From Anoplopoma fimbria (taxonomy: Eukaryota > Chordata > Actinopteri > Perciformes > Anoplopomatidae), in contig NC_072472.1 of NCBI RefSeq assembly GCF_027596085.1, positions 6,138,745-6,202,744 of the forward strand: a DNA stretch of 64,000 nt. The letters are read 5' to 3'. Position 1 is the first letter of the stretch. Each line of letters starts with the position of its first letter. The position numbers and the translations under genes are program-made. This document shows, in pieces, positions 13,001 to 23,447 of the stretch. The notes below the pieces were generated by a model, which made no database searches, was not told the origin of the DNA, and saw only the letters and a list, made by a program, of their open reading frames with translations.

Positions 13001-15071
13001 AATATTGCTCTTGTTGTGCTTTTAACCTTTAAAAACGATTAACATTTCATCTCATTTTCTAAAAGTGTGCAAAAGTCAACAACGAGCACCCTCATTCCCC
13101 CTCACACTGTTAGCTCTGCCAGCACTGTTGCCGTTGTTTGCACCATCAGCTTCCAGCCGTCGGCTCAGACGTTGCCATGTTGAGAGCCTTGGGGAAGCAA
13201 TCCCTTTGCTCGGAATTTCGTTTTGAGACGTAAAACTAAGGACAAAAAACTTAAAAAACCACTTCCTGTGAATGTCTTGGATCACAATATTGGTAAAAAT
13301 GGAAAAGAAAGCAGTTACAGGAGTAAACCTGTTGTCACTCTTAAAAAACATTAGAAAAATTGTACCCAAAATGATACAGGAGTACTAAAAAATGATGTCA
13401 CATAAAGTCAAAATTTTCCAGAAAAAGTGTTCAAAGAAAATTGACACATTTTTGGAGAGAGCAGGTACACGTTGTTCCCTCCTCATCTACAGAGCAGTGA
13501 TGATCAATTAGACTTGTGAAATAAACATTAGTACATTTCCTCCTCAGATCACATTTCTCTACCCTGCTTGTGGAATTATACATGACCCTCCAGGGGAGGC
13601 AGGAATATTTGTCACATCTACTGTCAGAGCGCTGCAGCTTTTATCCCCTCAGTGCCGAGAGCGCTACTCACAGTATTAGCAAAAAAGATAAAACTCATTG
13701 TTAGTTGGATTTCCAGTAAGATAATTGTCAAAATTGTGGTCAAAAATTCAAAGCAAGAGGCATTTTAAAACACTATATATACATATATATAAAAGTCTTC
13801 ATTTGTTAAAAAGAAATACAAGCCTACTGCCTTTGACATGCTGTGCACATGACGCAGGTGAAATAAAATAAATAATGTCCTCAGGAGGAGGATCTGTATT
13901 TGACAGTGATACTGGCTTTCACCCACCACACTGCTTTGTTCTCTGCCTCGGCACTTGCTCTGTTTAAAACAGTACAAAGGATGTTTCCAGCAGAACCTGG
14001 GTATTGTAAAAACTGTGGTGGTGCAAAGAAACGAGGCGGACATCTCGAGTCCCTAGCCGGGGTTGAATGGTTCGTGTAGGAGGGTGGCGTTAAATTCACA
14101 GACCTCACATACACACTTTAATCTTAACTGAGAGAACCAACATTGAAAATATGGCATCTAGTCTTTTGTAATGACATATTTTGAAATATGTAAGTTAATA
14201 GTAATTTATTCCATCTTTTGAAGTCAAATCAGCTTTTTAAAGTGGAATACTTTTGTTGGTTACGTCCAGTTTGTACTGAAACTGTACGGATAGGTTTTCT
14301 TTGGGATAAAATTGAAAGGTAAGATCTAGTTAAAATAAAAAAAAGGCTTGAAAGGTTCTCAAAGTTGTAACTCGCTTCTTCCAGGACAACTGTTATCTGC
14401 TTGCATTCACAACAGTTGCAACCGATTCCAATTATAATCCAGTTGTGTTGATGCCAACAACCAAACCTGGCTAACAAAGCTGTGTCCAAGCTAACCGCAC
14501 AAGCTAAAATTGGAGTATAGATAATGTTATGGTCATTTTTATACCTTTCTATGAACATCTGTAGGGCCTATACACTTTTACACAAAAAGCTATAGTGAAC
14601 AGAGAGTTTATTATATATTCATGTGGTACCGGAGAAGTTTATTGACTGATAAATAATTCTTTATAAAAGTTGAGCCAAGACAATTTAATTTATAAAGGAA
14701 ATGTGCTGTCCATTGAAATGCATACAATGACAACTGATGAAATTAGAATAAATAGAATACAAGAACAAACCAAATCAAATTATTTCAATTATTATATTAT
14801 ATTATTATATATATATATATTTTTTTTTTGTTCCTTGAAAAAAGATGACAGCCATTTCTTGTCAAACAGAGTTGAACTATTTTCACCCTCTTCTCAGGAT
14901 AAACCCAACGCTTTGAGCGTGTCGGAGCTGCGCGAAGCCTTGTCTCTGGGCTCCTTGACCGAGGACAGGAAGCTGTTCCTCTTGGCCGCCCAGCTGGGTT
15001 CTGACGAGACCCTGAGGAACTCCTGCCGGGGCCTGGACACCTTCCAGGACCTCCTGCTCCAGCTCGTCTGA
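1911..15071 (+). CDS. arl10: arl10 gene span (start to stop codon, 4 coding exons)
   Basis: Joining 1911-2048, 6269-6452, 12790-12965 and 14898-15071 gives 672 nt, a 223-residue protein close to the mammalian ARL10 length (about 244). Residues 5-29 are a hydrophobic N-terminal anchor followed by basic residues. There is no Gly2, so Arf-type myristoylation is not possible. The GTPase motifs are: P-loop GLDGAGKS (60-67), switch-I PTRGFN (87-92), a degenerate G3 LEIGGGE (106-112), and G4 NKQD (164-167) split by intron 3. Known for the family: ARL10 is a poorly characterised Arf-like protein whose G3 motif lacks the usual WDxGGQ residues. Inference: membrane-anchored GTP binder with weak or no intrinsic hydrolysis. 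It is transcribed toward nop16 (convergent). The exon 1 donor is weaker than the others. Confidence 0.9.
2156..2180. repeat. (GACT)n microsatellite
   Basis: About six tandem GACT units just inside arl10 intron 1, about 110 bp after the donor. Confidence 0.9.
2190..2950. repeat. GATGA-rich low-complexity block with (TGA)n tracts
   Basis: Near-pure TGA/ATG runs at about 2218-2257, 2411-2451 (CTG units grading into ATG units) and 2554-2594, in a purine-rich background of GATGA, GAAGA and GGTGA words extending to about 2950. The opposite strand gives long His, Ile or Ser runs in three frames. These are artefacts of the repeat. Confidence 0.9.
6269..6452 (+). CDS. arl10: arl10 exon 2 (P-loop and switch I)
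   Basis: The acceptor gcccgcag|GAG is followed by a Glu-rich start (EEEERGKR), then QVLVLGLDGAGKSSML, the G1 P-loop, and PTRGFNFMSLN, the switch-I G2 region. It ends in LDFLE plus one base. The donor GAGA|gtaaga is close to consensus. Human ARL10 also has an acidic stretch directly before its P-loop, which supports joining this exon directly to exon 1. Confidence 0.93.
7877..8160 (-). repeat. Interspersed repeat with (GATTCT)n end
   Basis: Starts with AATCAG-type units running into a CTTGATTGGCCAGGTATG segment, which I recognise as a dispersed element common in teleost genomes. Read on the minus strand, it ends in a short (GATTCT)n simple repeat, as non-LTR element 3' ends often do. The right boundary is approximate and the class assignment is inferred. 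Confidence 0.5.
8841..9360 (-). repeat. Non-LTR-like repeat with (GAATT)n 3' tail, long copy
   Basis: Begins (on +) with ATTCAATTCAATT units, then TTTATTTTGTATAGCCC and a long body including CCAGGATGGACAGAATGC. The first 60-90 bp match the short copy at 28261-28353, which is flanked by a target-site duplication. The (GAATT)n tail on the minus strand and 5' truncation of the short copy indicate target-primed retrotransposition. The right boundary is uncertain. Confidence 0.65.
9967..10050. repeat. (GT)42 microsatellite
   Basis: Uninterrupted GT run of 84 bp in arl10 intron 2, preceded by an imperfect GT-rich stretch from about 9941. The Cys-Val and His-Thr open frames here are artefacts. Confidence 0.98.
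12790..12965 (+). CDS. arl10: arl10 exon 3 (degenerate G3 to start of G4)
   Basis: The acceptor ctgctgcag|TC completes an Ile codon with the last base of exon 2, giving E-I-G-G-G-E-D-L-R-R-Y-W. It continues with THILVYVVDSSDRSRLPLAK and LPVVVLGNKQ. The VVDSSDR segment is highly characteristic of Arf/Arl proteins. The donor CAG|gtacag splits the NKQ|D guanine-specificity motif. Note the G3 position: Arf proteins have WDxGGQ, here LEIGGG. Confidence 0.94.
12966..14897 (+). other. arl10: arl10 intron 3
   Basis: 1.9 kb of AT-rich intron. No exon or recognisable repeat family was seen, apart from short AT-rich runs near 13775-13792 and 14795-14830. The acceptor is ttctcag. Confidence 0.75.
14898..15071 (+). 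CDS. arl10: arl10 exon 4 (C-terminal, stop codon)
   Basis: Starts DKPNALSVSELREALSL, so the spliced motif is NKQDKPNA. It continues through LFLLAAQLG, the position of the G5 motif, and ends FQDLLLQLV-stop at 15069-15071, matching the LLLELL-type C-terminus of ARL10 orthologues. Confidence 0.94.
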   Translation, partial: DKPNALSVSELREALSLGSLTEDRKLFLLAAQLGSDETLRNSCRGLDTFQDLLLQLV

Positions 15072-15110
15072 TCTCCCCCACCCCAAAGCAGAGTAGTGGG
15101 ATACGGAGGG

Positions 15111-15428
15111 ATGAAAACAAAGGGATGGCTTAAAGCAATCCTCCTCCTATTCTTCCTCCTCATTGTTAAAGCTCTGGCTTATTTGAGGCAGAGGAGGAGG
15201 AGGAGGATTCTGAAAGGCTGCGGGAACTGCAGCAGAGAAATAACTGAAGAAGAAGCCAAGATGGAGCGCAAAGCCTTGCAGTATCTCCCTCTTCTTCCTC
15301 TTCGCCCTTTTCAAACCACATCAGTTTGTTTTAGAAAATCCTTCAGCTCATCTAATCGTACAGCTTTACTAGAAGAGGAGGTGCAGAGCAAGGAGGACAG
15401 AAGGTGGAACAGAGGGATGAAGGTTTGA
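15111..15428 (+). other. Downstream open frame in the arl10 3' UTR (probably not coding)
   Basis: An ATG at 15111 opens a frame with a hydrophobic stretch (WLKAILLLFFLLIVKAL) followed by RQRRRRR and Lys/Glu-rich sequence. The hydrophobic and basic parts come from a CTCCT tract and a GAGGAG tract, so the composition is explained by simple repeats. I know of no family match. Confidence 0.15.
15137..15209 (+). repeat. arl10: Inverted CTCCT/AGGAG repeat in the arl10 3' UTR
   Basis: AATCCTCCTCCT at 15137-15148 is perfectly complementary to AGGAGGAGGATT at 15198-15209. Further CTCC/GGAG pairing is possible inside. The RNA could fold into a hairpin with a loop of about 30-50 nt. Confidence 0.7.
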
Positions 15429-17789
15429 CTCAGAACCACGAAGTTCACCTCCTGCCAATGATTCAGGCTTTGGATTACTCTGAATGTCAAACTGTGACAG
15501 GTTGTGATTAAAGCATGTGGATTATACTGTATATAAACGGAAATATGTCTCGTTTATAGATTTACAGGTTTCGTCTGGTTTGCTGTTTACTGAAAACCTT
15601 TTGTGTGTGACCAGAGAAGTCAGCAGAGCAGAACAGGTAATAATCAGGGTTGCCAGGTTGGAGCCCCGGGGACTAATACTCCCCCCCAGCTCAGTGATTT
15701 AATCAACTGGGTGATTGGAAGATACTCGCTGACTACTCCTACATGTGGGCTTTTCTGACATTCAGTGGGATTTCATGAGAGGTTTAAAGGGACCCTCTGA
15801 CATTATGAAAAAATTCTTGTCAGGTTGTGAGAGAAAGTTTCTTCTCTTTTCCATGACTTTCTTCGCATAAGAGCATTTTCAGCTTCTCCATTTGAAAGCA
15901 ATTCCTTTTTATTTACACAAATCACAGCTACATATCTCACATATAAGCCAAATAATCATCAGATTTCTTAATCAGATGACACCTCCAAAATAACTAAGTT
16001 ATAACAAAGTAGTATCCGTGTATCCAATCACTAATTTTATGCACATTTTGAAATATCGCATTAGAAAGCTGTATGGAAACGGCAAAATTCGATAAAACTT
16101 TTTCATATGAAAAATATGATTTTTAAGCTTATTTCAGGTGTTTTTTTTTTGCCTTTTTCTAACTCACATGACGGATCAGCTGTTTCTGCTGTATGGTCTC
16201 TTTACAGATATTCCCATAACGTGCAAATGCTTTTCTCGCCTCCCGACAGCACAATCACTAGGTGACACGAAGGAACAATTCAAACTTTCCCAATTGAAAC
16301 AAATTCCTGAAGACCTTTCTTGTAGATAGTGAGATGGCCAAGGCAACTTGTTTTGTTTCCAGTTCAAAAACTCTACTTCTTTTACTCGTTTTACTGGTGG
16401 ATTACAGCCATGCATAGCTTTCAGTGCCAACTTCTGACAAAACTATACTTATGCTGAGTTTATTTGCTTTACATGATGAACCAACTTCTAATAATTGCAT
16501 AATGGTAGTGAATGGAAACATGCATTCATTCGCATTTTCTTTTACCGATTTTCTCAAAATTCAGTTAAAATTTTGTAAAGCATTTGGATAAAAACTTGGC
16601 TTCAGACAAGAACTAGTATGCAGTGAAACACACATCCTGAATGTATAAATGCAGATGTGCTATATTTGGCTTAAATCTACTTGTACACATGAACTGGAAT
16701 TAGCTAGAATCAGATTTTGAAATGCTTTGTGTGTGTGTGCAGCAACGTTTGCTTAAGACGCACAAGTTTTTAAAGAATGTGACGTTTTATTCCTTTTGAT
16801 GTATTGTTATTCTGCAGAAATGTTGTTTTAACAGTCACCAAGAGTTCAGTGGATTGTTGAATGTACATTGTTTTTTATAAAAGATGACTGTCATTCTTGT
16901 TTTTATGTGTTATGTAAATGAAACTGTCAGATATGAATAATGCATGTCTTTATGTTTTGTTATTCTCTTTTAAACATTATTAAAGTGTCGGCTGCAGTTT
17001 CTTAGTCAGCAAGAGTCCATTAGGGTTATTTAGACAGTTTGGCCTTAAGACTAGAAGTTTTAAAATGAAAAATATATTTTGCCGTGGAGTTAGAAAGACG
17101 TGAGTTTACAAGACCATTGTGGAATAAAAAAATCTCTGGTTCTGCTGCATTGATTTTGATCATTTTATATTTTTTTACTCTCCATCTTCAAATTCAGCGT
17201 TGGTAATTAAGTAGTGTAACTAAAAAGAAAAATCCTTTATTTTATCTTGTAAAATCTCTTCTGCATAAAAGACGAGATGGGGCTACAACTGGAAATATGT
17301 GGAGAGAAGACATGCCAATAAACATAGTTATGTACTCAACCTGTGTGCACAACATGTTCTCAAACATATCCATAAGATGACCTCATGATAAACTGATAAC
17401 AAGCACAGAAGTGGAAAAACAAGTCTCTCCCTCTGCTGACTGGGCATATCAATGCAAACACAAACACAGATAGTAATCTACAGGCCTCTAAAGGCAGCCT
17501 GACCTTACTTCTGTCGGGCAGAGTTCCACTTCTGGTGTAACAGGAAGCTGTTTTTGCGCAGACGTCACTGGATCAGTTACAGTGTTTTCCCAGCTCTGTA
17601 GGTTGCAAGATGTTAAGTGAAACCCATTAAAGTTGAGTTTTTATTAATGTTGTGTTTCAGCGGTTGACATTTAAAGGGTATTACACTCCTCTGCTGGGTT
17701 GAGAAAATAATATCACTGGTTGTGGGGAGACAAGGTTTTCATGCCACAATAACAATATTAGTCTAACATTATAATGTTTTAAGGGTCAT

Positions 17790-18380
17790 AACTAGGGTTG
17801 CTTAATACTCGAGGTGGAAACTTTCCATGGGAAATAATGGGAATTTATGGGAATTAAAAGGAAAAAAAGGAAATACAAGGGTTATCTGCTAAATCTGTAT
17901 GTGTCATATGCAGATAGAAACAAACCTTTCACCATATTAGGTATATAATCTAGTAATATTGCAATCTATAAATCCATTAATCTGTCAAAAACATTGTGAA
18001 ATGGACCCTGTGTTGCGTTAGCTAGCTAGCAAGTTAACACATGGGGAGAGATATCAATGTAGGCTGTGTGCAAACTTTAAGAGAAAAAAGTATTTCTTAA
18101 ATATATTTTTGACACTAAAGAATTAATGAAACTCAATTATAATGCTCAATCAAACTACATCCACATGCTTGCAACTAGCTAGAAAAAACTAACCTAAAGT
18201 GTTGAAAGTTAAAAATTGTGTACATTGCTTTAGGCTACTTTCTGATGGTTAACTGAGATATCATAAGACATGTTAAATATCTTTATTCACTTAACATACT
18301 CAAAACCTACATGAAAGCTTACACTTCCCATACTTCCTGCCAACTTCCCAAGAACATTTTCCAGAAGTTTACCAAACATG
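17790..18380. mobile_element. Probable non-autonomous DNA-transposon fragment
   Basis: Opens with CTAGGGTTGC and a GGAAACTTTCCATGGGAA / GGGAATTTATGGGAATT segment, which I associate with dispersed hAT-like elements of fish. No clear second terminal repeat was found, so the right boundary and class are uncertain. Confidence 0.35.
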
Positions 18381-21300
18381 TTCTAGCTATTTGCAAACCG
18401 AGTCATAACTGAAACAAGGGTGCCTGCAGCTTTTATATACTGTATGTGTTAAGACTGCAGAACTTAATAGCTTACGCTTCATGCAGTCAACATTCTCAAA
18501 GTTAACTGTATATTACTATACCAAGAAAGTAAATATGTAAAGTTTGTTGGGTGGCACCAAAAGAAAGAGCAAAGTTGCAATTTTACTTGGGTCAATTTTC
18601 AATCATCAGTCACAGCTGTTTCTTAATTTTTTGCTTTGTCTTTAGGGGCATTCAATCCAAAACTTGTTGAGATAAACAATTACCAGCATAGAATTAAATA
18701 ACATATTTCCCTACATGTCAGATGTATTGTGGACTATCTATTGTTTTGAATTGAGTTTTAGTAAAAATCAATTTTCAAGAAAAACAACCACAGCTAGTTA
18801 GTCATTGAGTAATCATACCTCACATTCCTCCAGTCTGCCCTGGCTCTTCAAACACCGATGCTGACGCAGATCAAGTCTCCTCCCCTCCCTCCTCAACGTG
18901 GCCGAGGGCGTTTCCTCGATGGCCAAACAACCGATTCACTCAGGAACTTGGAGTTGTTGGTACAAAGCTGTAAATGATTGACGAGAGCAGAGAAGGTCAA
19001 CATGGGAGATGTAGGCCTAACTATTGTGTTGACGTTTACTTGTGCAGCAGATAATCAGAAAAAAACCCAGAAGAAAATAAAGATAATGAGCTCAAGGTTC
19101 ACAAGGGAAATTACGGTCTTGGTTTCACAGTGGGACTTGTTGTAGGTTGGTCTACCTGACTGTTAAAAGTGATTCGTCAACTATTACACCTTGTGAATAC
19201 ATTCATGGTCCCCAGAGTATCCATCCTGATGACTTTCCCTCTAGTGCCCCCGTGAGGAGGATTTTTCAGGTTTTGACCTAAATGTCTCAACTATCCGATG
19301 GATTGCCTTGAAATTTGACACATATATTAAGTAATGGGGTTACAATTTTCTGTCTATGGTAAGCTAAGTTCTTAAATATCATGTAAACAAGAAACCTGGT
19401 TTCCGTTGTTTGGGGATTAGAAAAAGCTGGTTTTCCACAGGTATTTCTCCTGAAGAAAGTCAATTTCTTGACCTTCCAAAGACCGAATAAAACAGACTGT
19501 GCTTCACTCACTGATACAATCACACACACACACACACTCACACACTCAACCCCCAAAGAAAGTCTGGTAGCAACTGTTTCTATATCATGCAGTTAAAATT
19601 AGATAGCCAAAGTTCCCAAAATAAGGTTGGGGGTAGGGGAGAAATCTAATTACTGACCTGCTGCATGTATACTCTGATATAAAGTAACAAGGTTACTGTA
19701 GTGCACGTTAAAAGTGTTCTCCCATTACCTGAGTAACCACCGATATTATGCAGCAATGTGTCATCAAATGCAGGGAAGAAGAAGACTGCTTGCTAGTAAA
19801 CATGAGCTGCGTCCCAAATCGTGTACTTTTTCTTTTAACTTTTAGTACATACTGCAGCTGCCCTTACAGAGTATGTATTCTTGCATCCATTATTCCTTCA
19901 GTTGGGACTTTATTATGAGATTGCACCTTGAAATTTTAAACCTTTGAAAATGCAACCCGGATTCAGTAGGACATTTTTTTTGGCATTCTGCATTTGGCAT
20001 ACTGTGTATTTTAAACATACTTAATCTTTTTCTGGCATACTGAATAGTTTAGTAGTTAGGGTATTGGAATGCTGGTTTCAAACTTTTAAGATATTTGGTC
20101 CCCTTTTAGTGCATGTAAATCTCCAATACTTTGGTTCAGACCAAATACATATTAAAACTAATGATATTCCCATCAGCCCCAGCTTTACTTAGTGTTATAT
20201 TAAACAGAGGTGGTTTAAACGGCAAAACGATATCTGCTAAATATGAGCATTTTGGCATTTTCACTGTGATAACGTAATCAGACATGACCATTTAGATGCT
20301 ACCATGACTGCAGACTTATAGTCTTAAGGAAATTGTTACATTGGTGAACTGATCAAAAAGACCAATTAACCGCAGTGTTAGAAACATTTAGTTTTATTTT
20401 TTAAGAGGTTTCTGCAGCTGAAACACTCCACTATATCCCCTAACCACAACAACACAACCTCAGTTTTCCAACCTCACATGAATTCATTTTCATCCGTGAT
20501 CCAATAAGTTAGGGTGTCCTCGTACTATTGATTTCATAAAAGTCAGTTTTTTGTCCAGCTGTGCCTCGAGCCCAGGTTTCAGTACCAAATATCATTTAAA
20601 CTTGATTCAGCACTAAAAAGAAATTGTTCTATTAGAATTGAACATCCTTGGAGGAAAACATGGCACTTTAACTCGATATAACATTTACGGTGAGGATGTC
20701 GAATACAAGCTGAAAGAATACAGAGGGAAAGTTTAGAAAAGTTTGAAGGTTTTGTTCTGTTAAATGTTTTAGAACTGCTTTGTTATTCTGTACCGATACT
20801 CTGCAGCCATGGGAATAAACTCCACAGGGTGTTAAAAGTACAGCGTATATGAGTCACATAAAGCTGGATGTTAGGTGACTCATTGTTCATACATGTTCTA
20901 TAGACGACACAGTTGAATGTATTTTTAGAGAACAAACAACAGAATGATAACAGAAACTGAGAAACTAAACGCAGTGCTTCTCTATCACCGAAGCTGCTTC
21001 CACCAGCTTTACTGCCGACATTTAAATTGGATGCTCCGCTAGAAGTGATGTATGTCTCTACCTGTCCAACTAAACCTCTGTTGTTTACTTCAAACTGTTT
21101 TCTCTCCTCCCCCAAGCCATCTATACAACCAGTCTTCCAGATGATGATGCATCTTTGTTGCCGCAAATGTCAAATTAACTTCAAGGATTTGAAACTCTTA
21201 ACAGATGCCTTAGTTGTTACATCAACAAAAAAAACAAATTAAGATGAATTGTGGATATTATATTGCTGAACAGGAGCTTTTTCTTCCTTCCGTAAAGATC

Positions 21301-23303
21301 TAACCTTCTTTTTTTAAAGTTAGGATTCAAAGACTGCATCCTCTGTGAAGCTTTGACAGTGCGTCATTCCCTAAGGACTGTGGGATAAGTTAGAGCGTGA
21401 TGGAGCATAAGGATTCCATGGAGACAAAAATGAAATCCATGAATATGTAATAGTGAAAAGGCTTATGGAGGTTTCATTCTATCCAATATATTTTTAAAAA
21501 GCATGCCATATTTCTGCAATGCTCAACATTTTGTCCAGTGTTAATAAGCACTTAAGACATCTTTGTACCAGAACAAAAGCAGTTAGTATGTGAAATACTT
21601 TACAGGAACAACAATGATGTTGCACAAGTGTGCAATGGAGATGTCACCATATACACAGTTTCTTGTTCACTTCCACCAAAATGCTCAAAGGAGAAGCTGT
21701 AAATGGTGGACAGAGTTTTAACACATGCAATTTTCTTTAGAGTAGGGGCAATAAAAGCTCTGGTGGGTTCACTTTTGGCATTATTTTGAAAGAGAAGTCT
21801 GGTGATAAACCATTAAAAACATCAATGAGTTGGTTAAAAAAATAACTCTGAAGGATGGAAAGATATATATATATAATGTATTGTTGGTCTAACTCACAAC
21901 TCACTTATGTGTGCAACCAGTGCAGAGGGCACTGCTTCATTTTAAAGGTCATTGTCATGACCCCAAAAAAATATGGATTAATCCGCGGCATTATTTTCAT
22001 CCTTTTTGATAAAAACTACCATGACCAGTTGTTTTGGGACATTGCTGAGCTTTTTCTAAAAATGTAAACTATATATTCTTAAGATTTTTTGAAAAGATCG
22101 ACATGCGGAAATGGTGGGCTTGGAGCGGAGAGCCTCAGACAGAAAATGTAGACAGTATTGAGACGAACTAACACATTGTTGGTTTTGGTTGTTGACAATA
22201 AAACAAGCATTTAATAACACCAGACTGGTCCTGTGAACTGGCATGCCCTTATCAGGAGGCAGACACAATCTGTCACCACATCCTCTCTTCAGAGAATCAC
22301 AAATATTTCTTGTTCATCTCAAAAGTTATCAAGGTGATCATTGTTTAAAGAATAACACTGAGCGGCTGACCCTAAACTTCCTGGTTCAAGGTAAATTTTT
22401 CTCTACCAGCGTCATCGTGGTCATCCGCACTCGTCTCTAACCATTTAATGACCTTAAATATTACTCTTTTAGATAATCCCAAAAAATGACTACCTTTTTG
22501 GGAGAACTATGTGACAAGAGTCAAATTCTTCCACAAAGGCTTCATTTAACCTGCAATAAAGTTTAAATTATATCTGCTTTAGATAGGAGAAAATAATAAT
22601 ATTTTGCATTTTTTTTTATGGATTTTTCCTCCAGCCAGTTCATTTTTGTTTATAGCATCAAAATGGACAACTTTCACACTCTTAGAGCATGACCTAAAAC
22701 CTGTTGTTCTAACCAAACTGTTACGAATTCAAGTCAATTGGTTAACTGTGTCATGAATGGAATTTGTTATTTAAAAAAGGAGCCAGAGGCCTGTAGGCGT
22801 GAAGTTAAACCCGCACGCAGCTCTAGTGCAGTTCAAAACATGATGCTGCAGAGAGCTTCCTTTCAGACATCAACACTTGACGCTCTAACTGAAGCAGAGG
22901 GATGATCAAGAAAACACGAAGAAGATGAGAAACATCTGAGAAATCTCCAGTGTGTATGCAAGGAAACGTTTCATCCCGGAGAAGGAAAAAAACACATCTG
23001 CGAAATGATCTTCAAGGTATTTAAATGATTACATAATAAACACATCTCAGTCGATCACGTTTGACCTTCAGAACACAAACAAACACCTGAAAAAAAGTGG
23101 AAATGATTAAAACAGGAAATCTTTACAGGGAGGAAAGTAACAGAAAGATCCGGAAGGATCAAAACAGCTTCTGAACATCTGCACTTCCTGTGCATCTGCA
23201 GTCCTCACACTGGACTTCTGTCCTCTTTGCACTACGTCTCTCCAGAATGAGCTCCTGATACAGACAATGAGATATAAAGTCCACATTAGGGTTGACAGTC
23301 CCT

Positions 23304-23447
23304 TTACTGGACCATCGGCTGTGGAGCAGCTAGCGAGTTGATGAAGGCGCTGTAGTGCTCCGGGTGGCACCGCTTGTACTCGTTTATTTTCCTCTGGATC
23401 TGTTTGGGTGTGTCCTGGTAGTAGTTCTTCTCATCCCTGGCCATCGC
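23304..23447 (-). CDS. nop16: nop16 exon 5 (C-terminal, stop codon)
   Basis: Residues 131-177. AMARDEKNYYQDTPKQIQRK is nearly identical to the human NOP16 core. It ends NSLAAPQPMVQ-stop with TAA at 23306-23304. The acceptor (minus strand) is ctgcctgcag|GCG. Confidence 0.97.
   Translation of the reverse strand, partial: AMARDEKNYYQDTPKQIQRKINEYKRCHPEHYSAFINSLAAPQPMVQ

Larger units (their letters stand above)
15072..23303. other. arl10 3' UTR and arl10/nop16 intergenic DNA
   Basis: The first part should be arl10 3' UTR. Candidate + strand poly(A) signals include ATTAAA near 15508 and 16979 and AATAAA near 17122 and 17317; which is used cannot be decided. A repeat fragment lies at about 17790-18380. 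A short CA run is at 19521-19540. Neither HIGD2A- nor CLTB-like exons, the mammalian neighbours, were found here. No clear minus-strand poly(A) signal for nop16 was found close to its stop. Confidence 0.6.

Noticed and set aside
15111..15428. Small transmembrane-like protein downstream of arl10
   Set aside because: Its hydrophobic and Arg-rich stretches are produced by CTCCT and GAGGAG simple repeats in the 3' UTR. Kept only as a low-confidence note.
20783..21166. 127-codon minus-strand frame between arl10 and nop16
   Set aside because: No recognisable domain, no supporting splice or promoter signals, and composition consistent with chance in AT-rich DNA.
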